Notes: generated by a model not told the origin, from the sequence alone. A DNA stretch of 64,000 nucleotides from RGIG8244 sp045639325 (GCA_045639325.1 JAZUCU010000048.1:124001-188000), one strand, 5' to 3'. Shown: positions 36,599 through 45,921, counted from the first letter of the stretch. Translations and numbers: made by a program.

Positions 36599-37357
36599 AT
36601 GAATGATGTTGTGACAATTACCAATTTTTCCAAACGGTTCGGTGACTTGCAGGTCTTGCGGGATATTTCTCTCTCGGTCAAGCAGGGCGAAATCATATCC
36701 ATCATCGGGCCCTCCGGTTCCGGTAAATCCACCTTGCTGCGTTGTGCCGCCATGCTGGAAAAAGCGGACAGCGGAAATCTTGCGTACGGCGATATTTCCG
36801 TAATGGAAAACGGCGTGTATTCTTCCAAAGAAAATCTGAAAGCGGCACGCAACCGGTTCGGGCTTGTCTTCCAGAACTTCAATCTGTTTCCTCATTATTC
36901 CGTTATGCGGAATATTATCGACGCTCCTCTCTGTGTGCAGAAACGGAAGAAGAGCGAAGTCGTAGCCGAAGCCAAAGAATTGTTGAAGAAAATGGGATTG
37001 GAAGATCGTGCCGATGCCTATCCCTGTCAGCTTTCCGGCGGTCAGCAGCAGCGTGTCTCGATCGTCCGTGCTCTGGCAATGAAGCCGGATATTCTTTTCT
37101 TTGATGAACCCACATCTGCTCTTGACCCGGAATTGACCGGTGAAATCCTGAAAGTGATCCGTCAGCTTGCGGAAGAACACATGACAATGGTCATTGTCAC
37201 TCACGAAATCAACTTTGCCCGGAATGTATCCGACCGGATCATTTTCATGGCCGACGGTGTGATTGTGGAAGAAGGCCCGGCGGCGGATTTGATTGATAAT
37301 CCCAAGAACGAACGGACGAAAGCCTTCCTTGCCAATATCAGCAAAGACCGGGATTGA
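36599..37357 (+). CDS. Polar amino-acid ABC transporter, ATP-binding protein
   Basis: A 252-aa ABC ATPase: Walker A GPSGSGKST, Q-loop FQNFNLFPH, signature LSGGQQQR, Walker B ILFFDEPTSALD and the switch His in VTHEI. Closest to the GlnQ/ArtP group. ATG 36599 has GAGG 7 bases upstream, better than ATG 36593. Last gene of the transporter operon; only a weak hairpin follows. Confidence 0.92.
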   Translation: MNDVVTITNFSKRFGDLQVLRDISLSVKQGEIISIIGPSGSGKSTLLRCAAMLEKADSGNLAYGDISVMENGVYSSKENLKAARNRFGLVFQNFNLFPHYSVMRNIIDAPLCVQKRKKSEVVAEAKELLKKMGLEDRADAYPCQLSGGQQQRVSIVRALAMKPDILFFDEPTSALDPELTGEILKVIRQLAEEHMTMVIVTHEINFARNVSDRIIFMADGVIVEEGPAADLIDNPKNERTKAFLANISKDRD

Positions 37358-37382
37358 GCTTTTTCTTTGATTATGATGTATT

Positions 37383-37400
37383 ACCTGTCAAAGAACAGGT
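37383..37400 (+). terminator. Weak hairpin after the ABC transporter operon
   Basis: ACCTGT/ACAGGT with a 6-base loop and no T-run. May be a terminator remnant or RNA 3' end. The rest of the 167-bp gap holds only the promoter at 37459-37487. Confidence 0.3.
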
Positions 37401-37458
37401 GGCGTTGTGCCGTGATTTCAAATTTACAAAAAAGCTGTCATAATTTCTTCAAAAATAT

Positions 37459-37487
37459 TTGAATTTTATAAGAAATTATGCTATAGT
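37459..37487 (+). promoter_or_regulatory. Promoter of the DUF4838-MFS operon
   Basis: TTGAAT (37459-37464), 17-bp spacer ending in TGC, TATAGT (37482-37487), 37 bases before the ATG. Confidence 0.7.
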
Positions 37488-37524
37488 TCAGGCATCTTGA
37501 AATAAAATTTGAAGGTTATACATT

Positions 37525-39318
37525 ATGATCAGAATCGGCAACCTTGTTTTGAATGGAATCTGTTACCGTAAAGCGGATACGGAACTGATTACTTATGCCT
37601 GCAGTGAATTGCAAAAATATTTGCAGCTTATCACCGGAGAAAAACTTGAAATCTTCGATGCGGATGCGCGTCCTGCAGATAGAGCGGAACATTGTTTTCT
37701 TCTGGAAATTTCTCCGGATGGATACACCATCAATACGTATGACCGGATCCGGCTGTTTCTGCAGGATGGCGATTTGATTCTGCGCGGGGAAAACAATGTC
37801 AGCATTCTCTATGCGGTATATGATTTCCTGAAAGAATTTGCCAATGTTGCCTTTTATGCGCCGGGTAAAGAATTTGAATATGTGGAATCCCGCAGCGAAC
37901 TCATTCTCGATGAAAGCCGGTTCCCCTTTGAAAAAGGTTCCGCCACCGCCATTCGCGACTTTGTCAACCGGACGAACTCCCGTGATGTTATGTCCTTTGC
38001 CGTGAAGAACCGTGTCAACACCATGTTGGGCTGCGGTCCCTGGCGTGATGGTTCCGATTTATGCAGCAAAGTCAACGGCGCATTGATCCATTCTTTCGGC
38101 TTGAAAGTGCGTGGTCCCGGTCATAGCTGGAAGCATTTTGTGCCGGACGCTTCTCTTTTTGAAACGCACAGCGAATATTTCCCGCTGATCAATGGCAAAC
38201 GTACCATCAATGGCCGCACTTGCTGTTTTTCAAATCCGGAAGCACGGAAGATCTTCATGGATAAATTGCGCGCCTATTTGAAAGCACATCCTTATTGGGA
38301 TATCTTTGCATTCTGGGCGGAAGATATTCCGGATAGAATTTATTGCGATTGCGAAGAATGCCGGAAAAAGAGTACGGAAGACTGGTATTTCCAGTTGTGT
38401 CAGGAAGCAGCCCAGATTCTGCATGAAGAACTGCCGGATGCCATTTTTGAAATGATCGTTTATCATGCCACACTCAACCCGCCGACGGGCCCCCGCAAAT
38501 TCTTCCTCGACGGGGAAAAGATGCTGGTCGATTTCTGTTTCAACAATGCGCGAGACCTGTATCATCCGCTGTATGAAGAAACCAATGCAAGCCGCCGCGT
38601 GTGCGAAATTTACCGTTCCTGGCGCGACTTCCTTGACAAGAGTTCCTATCGCGGCAAGATGATTCTGATGGAATATTATAACTTGTGCGAAGCTCCCAAC
38701 AGTGGCCCCTGCGGCAGAGCGTTGCTGTGGCCTATGGATGTGATTCAGAAAGACGTGCAATTTTATTTGCGGGAAGGGATCACAGCATTGGGCGCATTCA
38801 CCGGCTTTGACCGGTTGGCATTCCCGACGCCTTTGCGTTTGTGGATGTTCCTGCAGCTCTGGAGCAATCCGGAACTGGATCTGGAAGCGGTCAAGAAAGA
38901 ATTCTATCAGCGTTATTTCGGCAACGATGCGTATGAGCAGGTGATGAATTATATTACCCGTTTTGAACAGGAAATGTTCCGGGAAGCTTCCCCGGAAAAT
39001 ATTGCTGATTTGAAGAACTGCCTTGAACTCCTCGCCGGTTTGGAAGGGGAACGGATTGACATTTTGCGGATTCATCATGAATATTCTGTTACACTCAAAG
39101 AAGTCTTTTATTCCTGGATTCAGAAAGATCGGGCGGCGTTCGATGAAGCGGTTATACGCTGGAGAAGTTTCCCGGAACGTCATGCCCGTCTGCTTTCCGC
39201 TTATACTGCACCGTTCCCCCTGCTGTGGTACGAATACTGGTGCAGCAGCAAAATCGGACTCAACCGGTTTGATGAATGGATTGAATTAACGGAAGAACGG
39301 AAAAAGATGTGGTTGTAA
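37525..39318 (+). CDS. DUF4838 family protein, cytosolic
   Basis: A 597-aa protein without signal peptide. The N-terminal alpha/beta domain (ACSELQKYLQLITGEKL, LILRGENNVSILYAVYDFL) resembles the alpha-glucuronidase N-terminal domain. The barrel that follows carries YCDCEEC (about residue 273), a conserved Cys cluster of DUF4838, just after FAFWAEDIPD. Members sit in glycan-utilisation loci and are distant relatives of GH67/GH20-type enzymes; no activity can be named. Followed one base later by an MFS transporter, so it probably acts on the transported sugar. Confidence 0.82.
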   Translation: MIRIGNLVLNGICYRKADTELITYACSELQKYLQLITGEKLEIFDADARPADRAEHCFLLEISPDGYTINTYDRIRLFLQDGDLILRGENNVSILYAVYDFLKEFANVAFYAPGKEFEYVESRSELILDESRFPFEKGSATAIRDFVNRTNSRDVMSFAVKNRVNTMLGCGPWRDGSDLCSKVNGALIHSFGLKVRGPGHSWKHFVPDASLFETHSEYFPLINGKRTINGRTCCFSNPEARKIFMDKLRAYLKAHPYWDIFAFWAEDIPDRIYCDCEECRKKSTEDWYFQLCQEAAQILHEELPDAIFEMIVYHATLNPPTGPRKFFLDGEKMLVDFCFNNARDLYHPLYEETNASRRVCEIYRSWRDFLDKSSYRGKMILMEYYNLCEAPNSGPCGRALLWPMDVIQKDVQFYLREGITALGAFTGFDRLAFPTPLRLWMFLQLWSNPELDLEAVKKEFYQRYFGNDAYEQVMNYITRFEQEMFREASPENIADLKNCLELLAGLEGERIDILRIHHEYSVTLKEVFYSWIQKDRAAFDEAVIRWRSFPERHARLLSAYTAPFPLLWYEYWCSSKIGLNRFDEWIELTEERKKMWL

Positions 39319-39319
39319 G

Positions 39320-40594
39320 ATGAACTCATCTGTATTTCTTAATGCCAAAGCCAAACGTTTTGCCGGCAATCTCGCTACGCTTTCCAGTTGTTGCGGCGTG
39401 ACTGGTGAAACGGTTCTGGCTGACAGTGCCGTTATCATGATCTTTGCCGCCGCATTGGGGGCAAGTGATATGTTGTCGCTCATCTCCACCTCCATGCTGC
39501 CGTTTTTCAATGGCCTGCTCATTCTTCCCGGAGCTTTGCTTGCGGTCAAGATGGGGCAGCGCCGGATGATTCTGACGGCTTGCGGTGCAGCGACCTGTGC
39601 CTATCTGCTGGCTTGTTGTGCTCCGTTTTTCGGCAGGTATGCCGTGGCGGCGTTGTTGGGTGCAATCCTGTTATTCACTCTGTGCACGCCCGGATTTATT
39701 GCCTGCTGGAATCCGCTTCTGGATTCGTTTCTGACAGCGGAAGAACGTGTACCGTTTCTGGGTAAGATGCGTTTTCTGCATCAGGCGAGTGCTATCGGCT
39801 TTCTGTTTCTGACCGGCTTTCTGATTGGGAAAAATCCCGGCATTGTTGAATTGCAGATCGTACTTCTGCTTGGTGCGATTATTTTCTCCGGCAGAATGTT
39901 TGCGATCATGTTCATTCCCACCTTCGGCAATACGCAAAGTGCGGCGCCGGAGTGGAAGAAGAGTTTCCGCGCGATTCTTGCGGATAAAGGTTTATTTCTG
40001 TTTGGACTTTATCAATTTCTGCTGAATTTGATGCTGTATGCCTCTATCCCGGTGGCGATTCTGTATATGAAAAATCACTTGCGTCTTTCCGGTAATATGG
40101 TCATTCTGATTTCCAATGCCGGATTGGTCGGGATGTTATGCGGTTACCTGATTGCGAACCGGTTAAAGAACCGTGTTTCTATGCGTCAGGCATTTATTTT
40201 TCTGCATGTGATATCCATTGTTCTGACCCTGGCATTGTGTTTTATTCAGAGTCCGGCATTGACAGAAATGTGTATTTTTGCGGCATTGCTCTGGGGGTTG
40301 GGTGCGGTGATTGCGGCAAGCAGTGTTTACTGTTCTGCGGAAACGATGGCATTGGCTGTGCCGGATCATAAAGTGGTGACGATGGCGTGGAGTTGTGCAT
40401 TCTTCTATTGCGGCTGCGGCTGTTCCCGTTTGTTTTCCTCTTTTCTGCTGCACAGCGAAACATTCAAAAGCGGCGAGCTTTGGAAGTGCATCTCGACAAC
40501 TTTCCCTTCCTACAGTATGTTGTTCCTTCTGTATGGGGTTCTGCTGATTCCGCTGCTGCTGCTTTTGTATCGGATTCCAGCTGTAAAAAAGTGA
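39320..40594 (+). CDS. Major facilitator superfamily transporter
   Basis: A 424-aa very hydrophobic protein with roughly 12 predicted membrane helices (for example LSLISTSMLPFFNGLLILPG, LQIVLLLGAIIFSGRMFAIM, LFLLYGVLLIPLLLLLYRIP). It starts one base after the DUF4838 stop, so translation is coupled. Loop content such as LLDSFLTAEERVPFLGKM resembles sugar-type MFS carriers, but no substrate motif is diagnostic. Most likely imports the compound handled by the DUF4838 protein. Confidence 0.82.
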   Translation: MNSSVFLNAKAKRFAGNLATLSSCCGVTGETVLADSAVIMIFAAALGASDMLSLISTSMLPFFNGLLILPGALLAVKMGQRRMILTACGAATCAYLLACCAPFFGRYAVAALLGAILLFTLCTPGFIACWNPLLDSFLTAEERVPFLGKMRFLHQASAIGFLFLTGFLIGKNPGIVELQIVLLLGAIIFSGRMFAIMFIPTFGNTQSAAPEWKKSFRAILADKGLFLFGLYQFLLNLMLYASIPVAILYMKNHLRLSGNMVILISNAGLVGMLCGYLIANRLKNRVSMRQAFIFLHVISIVLTLALCFIQSPALTEMCIFAALLWGLGAVIAASSVYCSAETMALAVPDHKVVTMAWSCAFFYCGCGCSRLFSSFLLHSETFKSGELWKCISTTFPSYSMLFLLYGVLLIPLLLLLYRIPAVKK

Positions 40595-40626
40595 AATAAA
40601 AGAAAAATAAAGGAATATGGGATAGG

Positions 40627-40713
40627 ATGAAATTTACCGGATTTGAGCATGGTATGGGGATCGGCGGATGGCTTACAAACCACCAACGCTTCCATAAACT
40701 GAAATTCCGGTAA
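40627..40713 (+). pseudogene. 28-codon open frame resembling a truncated GH5 N-terminus
   Basis: The frame encodes a peptide starting MKFTGFEHGMGIGGWLTN and ending in KFR before TAA. The core GMGIGGWL matches the invariant opening of GH5 cellulase-type enzymes (G-x-N/G-x-GGWL), and GH5 proteins normally continue for 300 or more residues. No continuation is found in any frame before mtnA. AAAGGA lies 12 bases upstream. It follows the MFS gene by 32 bases, consistent with a deleted cytosolic GH5 gene of the same operon. A functional micropeptide is less likely. Confidence 0.5.
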
Positions 40714-40720
40714 AGTCTGA

Positions 40721-41752
40721 TCAGATATCCGTTACAATTCCGCGCTCCGTGATGAATCCCGTAATCAGTTCACGGGGCGTGACATCAAATGCCGGATTGT
40801 ACACCTTTGCACCGTCGCAATGGAAAATTTCATCTGCATTACGCTGTTCGATGGGAATTTCCGCGCCGCTTGCAATGTTGCGGTCGATGGTGGAAAACGG
40901 CAGAGCCACGTAGAACGGGACGTTATGGTATTTTGCCGCAATTGCCAGCTGATAAGTCCCGATTTTGTTCGCCGTATCTCCATTGGCTGCCACGCGGTCG
41001 GCGCCGACAATGACGAGTCCGACTTTGCCTTCCCGCATGACCTGGGACGCCATGGAATCACAGATGGTCGTCACATCCACACCGGAGACAGCAAGTTCCC
41101 ATGCGGTGAGACGTGCGCCCTGGAGCAGCGGGCGGGTTTCATCGGAATAAACTTTGACCTTGATCCCGGCTTCCATAGCGGCATAAATGGGGGCTAATGC
41201 GGTACCGATTCCGGCAGTTGCGAGAGCTCCGGCATTGCAATGCGTCAAAACGCCCATACCGGGTTTAAGCAACGCAGCCCCGGCATTACCGATTGCGCGG
41301 CAAAGGGAAATATCTTCGGCTGTGATTTTGAGTGCTTCATCCAGCAGCTGCTGATTCATTGCCTGCGGAGTTGCGTTGACATCCACGGCGGCGACACATC
41401 GTTTCAGTGCCCAGGAGAGATTGACCGCGGTCGGACGGGAGGAATCGAGATAGGCGGCGCAATCTTTGATTTTCTGCAAATGTTCTTCCGAGGTCGATGC
41501 GTTGAAACGTTGTGCACAGACGGCAAGGCCGATGGCGGCGGAACAGCCGATTGCCGGAGCTCCGCGCACACGCAATTGTTTGATGGCTTCATAAACGGCT
41601 TCCGGTGTTTCCAGTTTCAAACGTTTCTGCTCCCGGGGGAGAAGAGTCTGGTCGATAATATCAAGATATCCATTCCGTTCGGCGGAGATGCCGGGGGCGA
41701 GATGCTGTTTGCCTTCGGAATCGATATAGGACAATGTGATGGGTATACTCAT
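40721..41752 (-). CDS. mtnA: S-methyl-5-thioribose-1-phosphate isomerase
   Basis: A 343-aa eIF2B-like aldose-ketose isomerase of the methionine salvage pathway, converting methylthioribose-1-phosphate to the ribulose form. Signatures: RGAPAIGCSAAIGLAV, catalytic Cys in THCNAGALATAG, catalytic Asp in GADRVAANGDTANKIGT, and YSDETRPLLQGARLTAWEL. A clear AAGGAG lies before the ATG. Divergent from a purine nucleoside phosphorylase. No other methionine-salvage gene is in the window; some mtnA relatives act on other ribose-1-phosphates, so a wider pentose role is possible. Confidence 0.93.
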   Translation of the reverse strand: MSIPITLSYIDSEGKQHLAPGISAERNGYLDIIDQTLLPREQKRLKLETPEAVYEAIKQLRVRGAPAIGCSAAIGLAVCAQRFNASTSEEHLQKIKDCAAYLDSSRPTAVNLSWALKRCVAAVDVNATPQAMNQQLLDEALKITAEDISLCRAIGNAGAALLKPGMGVLTHCNAGALATAGIGTALAPIYAAMEAGIKVKVYSDETRPLLQGARLTAWELAVSGVDVTTICDSMASQVMREGKVGLVIVGADRVAANGDTANKIGTYQLAIAAKYHNVPFYVALPFSTIDRNIASGAEIPIEQRNADEIFHCDGAKVYNPAFDVTPRELITGFITERGIVTDI

Positions 41753-41778
41753 TTTTCAGCTCCTTGGATTATGCTTAT

Positions 41779-41807
41779 AAAATACACCCTGACTTCTTTT
41801 TTTGCAA
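41779..41807 (-). promoter_or_regulatory. Promoter of mtnA
   Basis: Minus strand: TTGCAA (41802-41807), 17-bp spacer, TATTTT (41779-41784). Confidence 0.5.
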
Positions 41808-41814
41808 GTCGTAC

Positions 41815-41843
41815 TTGAAAAAAAGGTTTTATTGTGTTACATT
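41815..41843 (+). promoter_or_regulatory. Promoter of the purine nucleoside phosphorylase gene
   Basis: TTGAAA (41815-41820), 17-bp spacer, TACATT (41838-41843). It is back to back with the mtnA promoter within a 119-bp gap. Confidence 0.5.
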
Positions 41844-41871
41844 ATGGAATGTATAACAGGAGTCATATTTT

Positions 41872-42687
41872 ATGGAAAAGAAATTGCAGATGGCTTTGAC
41901 CAGTCTGAAAGAAAAGATTGCTGATTTTGTGCCGGAAATTGCTGTTATTCCGGGATCCGGCTGGGATAAGTTTACAGACCTTATCCGGAATCCTCTCTGC
42001 GTGGCGTATTCCGATTTGCCTTTCTTTCCCGAAGCGACTTATCACAAAGGTGTTTTTATCTTCGGTGAAATCGAAGGCGTCAAAGTCGTTTCTGCCGGGC
42101 GGCTCCATTATTACGAAGGGATTCCGATCGAAGAAACGGTTATGCCGGTGCGACTTCTGCGGATGCTGGGCGTGAAAAAACTGATTCTGACCAATGCATC
42201 CGGGGGCATCAATCCGGATTATAAACCGGGCAGTTTTATGGTGATCGAAGATCATATCAAGTTCGGCGTGCCGTCACCTTTACGCGGGAAAAATCTTGAT
42301 TCTCTGGGCGTCCGCTTTCCGGATATGAGCGAAGTTTATTCCAAACGCTTTCAGACAGCCGTCTTCCGGGCTGCGGAAAGAGCCAACATTCCGTTGCATA
42401 AGGGAATCTATCTGCAAACTGCCGGACCTCAATTTGAAACGCCGGCGGAAATCCGTATGATGGGCAGACTCGGCGCTGATGCGGTGGGAATGTCTACTGT
42501 CCCCGAAGCGATTGCAGCGGTTCATTGCGGCATGGAGATTGCCGGAATTTCCTGCATTTCCAACATGGCGGCAGGAATATCCGAAGTGCCGTTGACGATT
42601 GACGATATTGTTGAGACATCGCAACGAGTCATTCCGTTGATGCAAAAACTTTTGCGTGAGACGGTTATTGAACTCGCTGCATTATGA
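41872..42687 (+). CDS. Purine-nucleoside phosphorylase, trimeric (PNP-I) type
   Basis: A 271-aa enzyme that cleaves inosine or guanosine with phosphate to give a base and ribose-1-phosphate. Motifs: PGSGWDKF (phosphate loop), GRLHYYEG, NASGGINPDYKPG, the purine-site GPQFETPAEIRM, GMSTVPEAIAA and SNMAAGIS. GPQFETPAE rather than a methylthioadenosine-phosphorylase-type motif argues for hypoxanthine/guanine nucleosides. A ribosome-binding site (AACAGGAG) lies 10 bases upstream. Divergent from mtnA, and followed 30 bases later by an FAD-dependent oxidoreductase with which it may be co-transcribed. Confidence 0.9.
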   Translation: MEKKLQMALTSLKEKIADFVPEIAVIPGSGWDKFTDLIRNPLCVAYSDLPFFPEATYHKGVFIFGEIEGVKVVSAGRLHYYEGIPIEETVMPVRLLRMLGVKKLILTNASGGINPDYKPGSFMVIEDHIKFGVPSPLRGKNLDSLGVRFPDMSEVYSKRFQTAVFRAAERANIPLHKGIYLQTAGPQFETPAEIRMMGRLGADAVGMSTVPEAIAAVHCGMEIAGISCISNMAAGISEVPLTIDDIVETSQRVIPLMQKLLRETVIELAAL

Positions 42688-42717
42688 TAATTTTAAGATA
42701 AAAGGAATACAATTCTT

Positions 42718-44943
42718 ATGATGAGCAAGGAACGTAAAGAAAGCCGGACACTCCGGCATGAAGCAGATCTTGTTATCGTCGGCGGCGGTATGGCTGGTAC
42801 TTCCGGTGCCGTGGCTGCGGCAAGATTGGGGTTGAAAACCATTCTGATACAGAACCGTCCCTGTCTGGGCGGACCAGCCAGTACGGAATGTGACAGTGAT
42901 TCCGATGCTCATTTGATCGTTGGCGGTTCCAACTGGACGACCCGTGATGCGCGGGAGACGGGGCCGATTGAAGAATTCCGTATGACACAGGCTTGCCGTT
43001 GGCAGCAGGGGTGGCGCAACAGTTTCAGTCAGGTCTTGCGGGATTGCTGTCTTGCCGAACCGAATCTGACACTCTTTCTGAATACTGAAGTTTATGATGT
43101 GAAAATGGATGGCGCAAAGATCGTTGAGGTCATGGCGAAAACAATGAACAGCGGGTTGTACCGTCAAATCGCAGCTCCGGTATTTCTGGATTGTACCGGT
43201 GACGGCGAATTGGGATTCCTTGCCGGTGCGAATTTCCGTATGGGACGTGAGGCAAAATCAGAATTCGGTGAATCTCTTGCTCCGGAAAAAGCAGACTCCT
43301 GCACATTGGGATCCAGTCTTTATTTCCGTGCGGTCGATACCGGAAAACCGGTCAAATTCACACCGCCGCCCTATGCGGTGAAAACGACAGAAGATATGTA
43401 TATCGGGCGTCCGCATACGCAAGTCGATCGCGGTTACTGGTGGCTGGAATGTGGCGGCGATATGGATACGATCAGCGATAATGAAGCGATTTATGATAAA
43501 TTGCTCGGTATCCTTTACGGTATTTGGGATCATTTGAAAAACGATGGCGATCACGGTGCGGATAATTATGCCATTGAATGGGTATCCCCCATCCCCGCAA
43601 AACGGGAATCCCGCCGTTTGATGGGACCCTGTATTCTGACGGAGAAAGATATTCTGGATAACCGGCATTTTGAAGATGCCGCAGCATATTCCGGCGGCAA
43701 TGTGGATTTGCACCCCATCAAGGGCTTTTTCAGCGGAAATACGCCCAGCGGTGATGAACACGGTTATCATTCCCCCGGCTTGTATCATATTCCGATCCGC
43801 TGTCTCTATTCGGAAAATGTGGAAAACCTTTTGATGGCTGGCAGAAATATCAGTGTATCCCACGTCGCCCTTTCTTCCACCCGTATGATGGGGACTTGTT
43901 CCATGTTGGGGCAGGCGACTGCGGGGATGGCATTCCTTTGCAAAAAATATGGAATTCGCCCCGGCGAATTGGGCGCATATTGTAAAGAATTGCAGCAGAT
44001 CCTTTACCGGATCGACCACCGGATTCCCGGCGTACCGGTTGAGGATCCGGAAAATATCTGCCGGGATGCAACGGTGAACGTCACATCATCCCGCCGTTTG
44101 GAATTGTGGCAGCCCGGTTTTACGGAACCGATCGTTGGACCCTATGATGAAAAAATGATATCTTCTGCCATTGCATTCCCCGCGGCAACGGATCGGCTGG
44201 AGTCCGTCGATTTCATTCTGCACAATACCGGCAGCAATGCGGTGGATGTGACGGCGGAACTGGTTCAGGAAGTCGCGATGTTTGACTTTGAATCCGGAGC
44301 TGTTCTTGCCGCTGAAAAACAGACTTTGACTCCGGGTTTTTCCGGTACGGTTCATTTCAATTTGCCTGCCGATCTGACGAAAGGCGCACGGTATTACATC
44401 CGTCTGCGCGGACCGGAAGAAGTGACGGTTGCGTTGGAAGAAACGTATCTGCCCGGTGTCTGGAAATCCCGCGCCCGGATCTGCTGGCCGCCCCAGGGTG
44501 ATAACAAAAACTTATGTGTGCGTTTTCAGCCGGAACAGTATTTATTTGAAGGGGAAAATATTCTGACAACAGACAATCGCGGTGGTGTAGCAAATTCCGT
44601 TTGGATCTCCGATCCGCTTCAAGGGTTGCCCCAGCAGGCGGAAATCACGTTCCCGGAACGGCGGCTTTGCGGATGTGTGGAGTTGATCTTTGATACCAAC
44701 CTTGATCATATCAATATTTATGATTATCAGAAGGAATGTGTGAAAGAGTATCGTCTGGAAGGTCGTTGCGGAGAGGAATGGATTCCGCTCGCAGAAGAAA
44801 ACGATAACTTCCTCCGGTTCCGGAAATACACATTCGAACCCCGGGAGTTGGATGGTTTGCGTTTGATCGTTTCTGCAACGCGGGGTGATTCCTCTGCCCG
44901 CGTCTATCAAATCCGTGCTTATGCGGATGGAACGATCCGTTAA
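42718..44943 (+). CDS. FAD-dependent oxidoreductase (FAD_oxidored type) with C-terminal beta domain
   Basis: A 741-aa protein. FAD-binding Rossmann motif is VGGGMAG (residues 21-27), followed by TILIQNRPCLGGPAS. PVFLDCTGDGELGFLAGANF and LMAGRNISVSHVALSSTRMMGTC are typical of the large FAD-dependent group annotated next to xanthan-lyase-type proteins. The last 250 residues are beta-rich and contain a discoidin-like end (IRAYADG). No signal peptide. Reaction unknown; such proteins occur in polysaccharide loci of Lentisphaerota and Planctomycetota and may oxidise sugar hydroxyls. Two consecutive ATG codons exist at 42718 and 42721. Confidence 0.82.
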   Translation: MMSKERKESRTLRHEADLVIVGGGMAGTSGAVAAARLGLKTILIQNRPCLGGPASTECDSDSDAHLIVGGSNWTTRDARETGPIEEFRMTQACRWQQGWRNSFSQVLRDCCLAEPNLTLFLNTEVYDVKMDGAKIVEVMAKTMNSGLYRQIAAPVFLDCTGDGELGFLAGANFRMGREAKSEFGESLAPEKADSCTLGSSLYFRAVDTGKPVKFTPPPYAVKTTEDMYIGRPHTQVDRGYWWLECGGDMDTISDNEAIYDKLLGILYGIWDHLKNDGDHGADNYAIEWVSPIPAKRESRRLMGPCILTEKDILDNRHFEDAAAYSGGNVDLHPIKGFFSGNTPSGDEHGYHSPGLYHIPIRCLYSENVENLLMAGRNISVSHVALSSTRMMGTCSMLGQATAGMAFLCKKYGIRPGELGAYCKELQQILYRIDHRIPGVPVEDPENICRDATVNVTSSRRLELWQPGFTEPIVGPYDEKMISSAIAFPAATDRLESVDFILHNTGSNAVDVTAELVQEVAMFDFESGAVLAAEKQTLTPGFSGTVHFNLPADLTKGARYYIRLRGPEEVTVALEETYLPGVWKSRARICWPPQGDNKNLCVRFQPEQYLFEGENILTTDNRGGVANSVWISDPLQGLPQQAEITFPERRLCGCVELIFDTNLDHINIYDYQKECVKEYRLEGRCGEEWIPLAEENDNFLRFRKYTFEPRELDGLRLIVSATRGDSSARVYQIRAYADGTIR

Positions 44944-44952
44944 AAAGTTTGA

Positions 44953-44981
44953 CTGCGTACTGAACGCAGACTGATTTTTTT
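44953..44981 (+). terminator. Intrinsic terminator of the FAD oxidoreductase gene
   Basis: CTGCGT/ACGCAG stem (44953-44958 and 44964-44969), then a T-run (44975-44981). Confidence 0.7.
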
Positions 44982-44997
44982 GTATGTAGTAAAATGG

Positions 44998-45034
44998 AGC
45001 TCCCCCTGCGAGTTGCGGGGGGAGCTTTCGTTTT
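44998..45034. terminator. Strong GC-rich terminator between convergent genes
   Basis: AGCTCCCCCTGC (44998-45009) pairs with GCGGGGGGAGCT (45015-45026) over a 5-base loop with one G-T pair. It is followed by TTCGTTTT and ends at the metallophosphoesterase stop codon. Confidence 0.8.
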
Positions 45035-45897
45035 CAATCCATTTGTAATATCGAAAAATCTATCCAATGCTTCATTGATGAAACAGCCTGAAATTTACCA
45101 GGCATGAGATCCAATGAAAATTTATGAATGTGCCCGGCGAAGATTCCTAAAATATTAGGAGTTTCCATAACTGTCTTATGAAACTTTAATGTTGTTTCTG
45201 TATGTCCAGTAACACGCCATTTTTCACGGCGTTCTATTTCCCAATAAGGATCATTCTCTGCATTCCAGCTCGGATGTCCACAACCAAAAAATATTTCTCT
45301 GCCGGGAACATATAAGGGAATATGACAACCAATGAATGTTGGAACACCATCGGATAATTCCTGCTTAAGGAACTCTAACTGTTCCGGAAGAATTTCATAG
45401 GTTGAGTTATCAATCATAATGATTTTGATACCATGGAAGATCTCCGCATAAATAAGAGGATTTCTGCCGCCATATAACGGCTCCAACAGTTCTCTTGTCC
45501 ATTTTTCACGAAGTTCCTGTTCCGAGCCGGGCATTCCTTCAAAATGCCAATCATGATTTCCAGAAGTATAGAGACAAGGGATTTTGGAGCGTTGAAATAT
45601 TTCAGCAAATTTCTCAACACCGGCAATAGAAGGAAAACTCAGAAAATCGCCAAGCATCAGAATAGCATCATACTTTTCGTTTCCTGCTTTTGCAATAGCC
45701 TCTTCCACCAGAGAAAACATGTGAGGACTGCATCGCTTCATTCGATCTGTATATTTCTGATAAGGTATTCCGCGATCATCATCAAATTTACAATGCGCAT
45801 CTCCAAGAATCAGAAATTTTGCCTGTGGACCTCCGGGGAGGTAATATTTCAGTTTATCCGGTTCATCGTAACAGAGTAATGAATCAGAAAAGTTCAT
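45034..45897 (-). CDS. Calcineurin-like metallophosphoesterase
   Basis: A 287-aa protein with all metallophosphoesterase blocks in order: GDAHCKFD, LMLGDFL, SGNHDWH, GCHIPLY and AGHIHKF. These build a dinuclear metal centre for phosphomono- or diester hydrolysis. ATG 45897 has AGGAG 6 bases upstream; ATG 45915 is an alternative. Cytosolic. Last of four co-directional genes (DUF4838, pseudopilin 4, DUF4434, this gene) in an AT-rich block. Its substrate may be a phosphorylated glycan fragment, but nothing in the sequence proves it. Confidence 0.87.
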   Translation of the reverse strand: MNFSDSLLCYDEPDKLKYYLPGGPQAKFLILGDAHCKFDDDRGIPYQKYTDRMKRCSPHMFSLVEEAIAKAGNEKYDAILMLGDFLSFPSIAGVEKFAEIFQRSKIPCLYTSGNHDWHFEGMPGSEQELREKWTRELLEPLYGGRNPLIYAEIFHGIKIIMIDNSTYEILPEQLEFLKQELSDGVPTFIGCHIPLYVPGREIFFGCGHPSWNAENDPYWEIERREKWRVTGHTETTLKFHKTVMETPNILGIFAGHIHKFSLDLMPGKFQAVSSMKHWIDFSILQMD

Positions 45898-45921
45898 AAT
45901 ATTCTCCTGTGACATATCACC

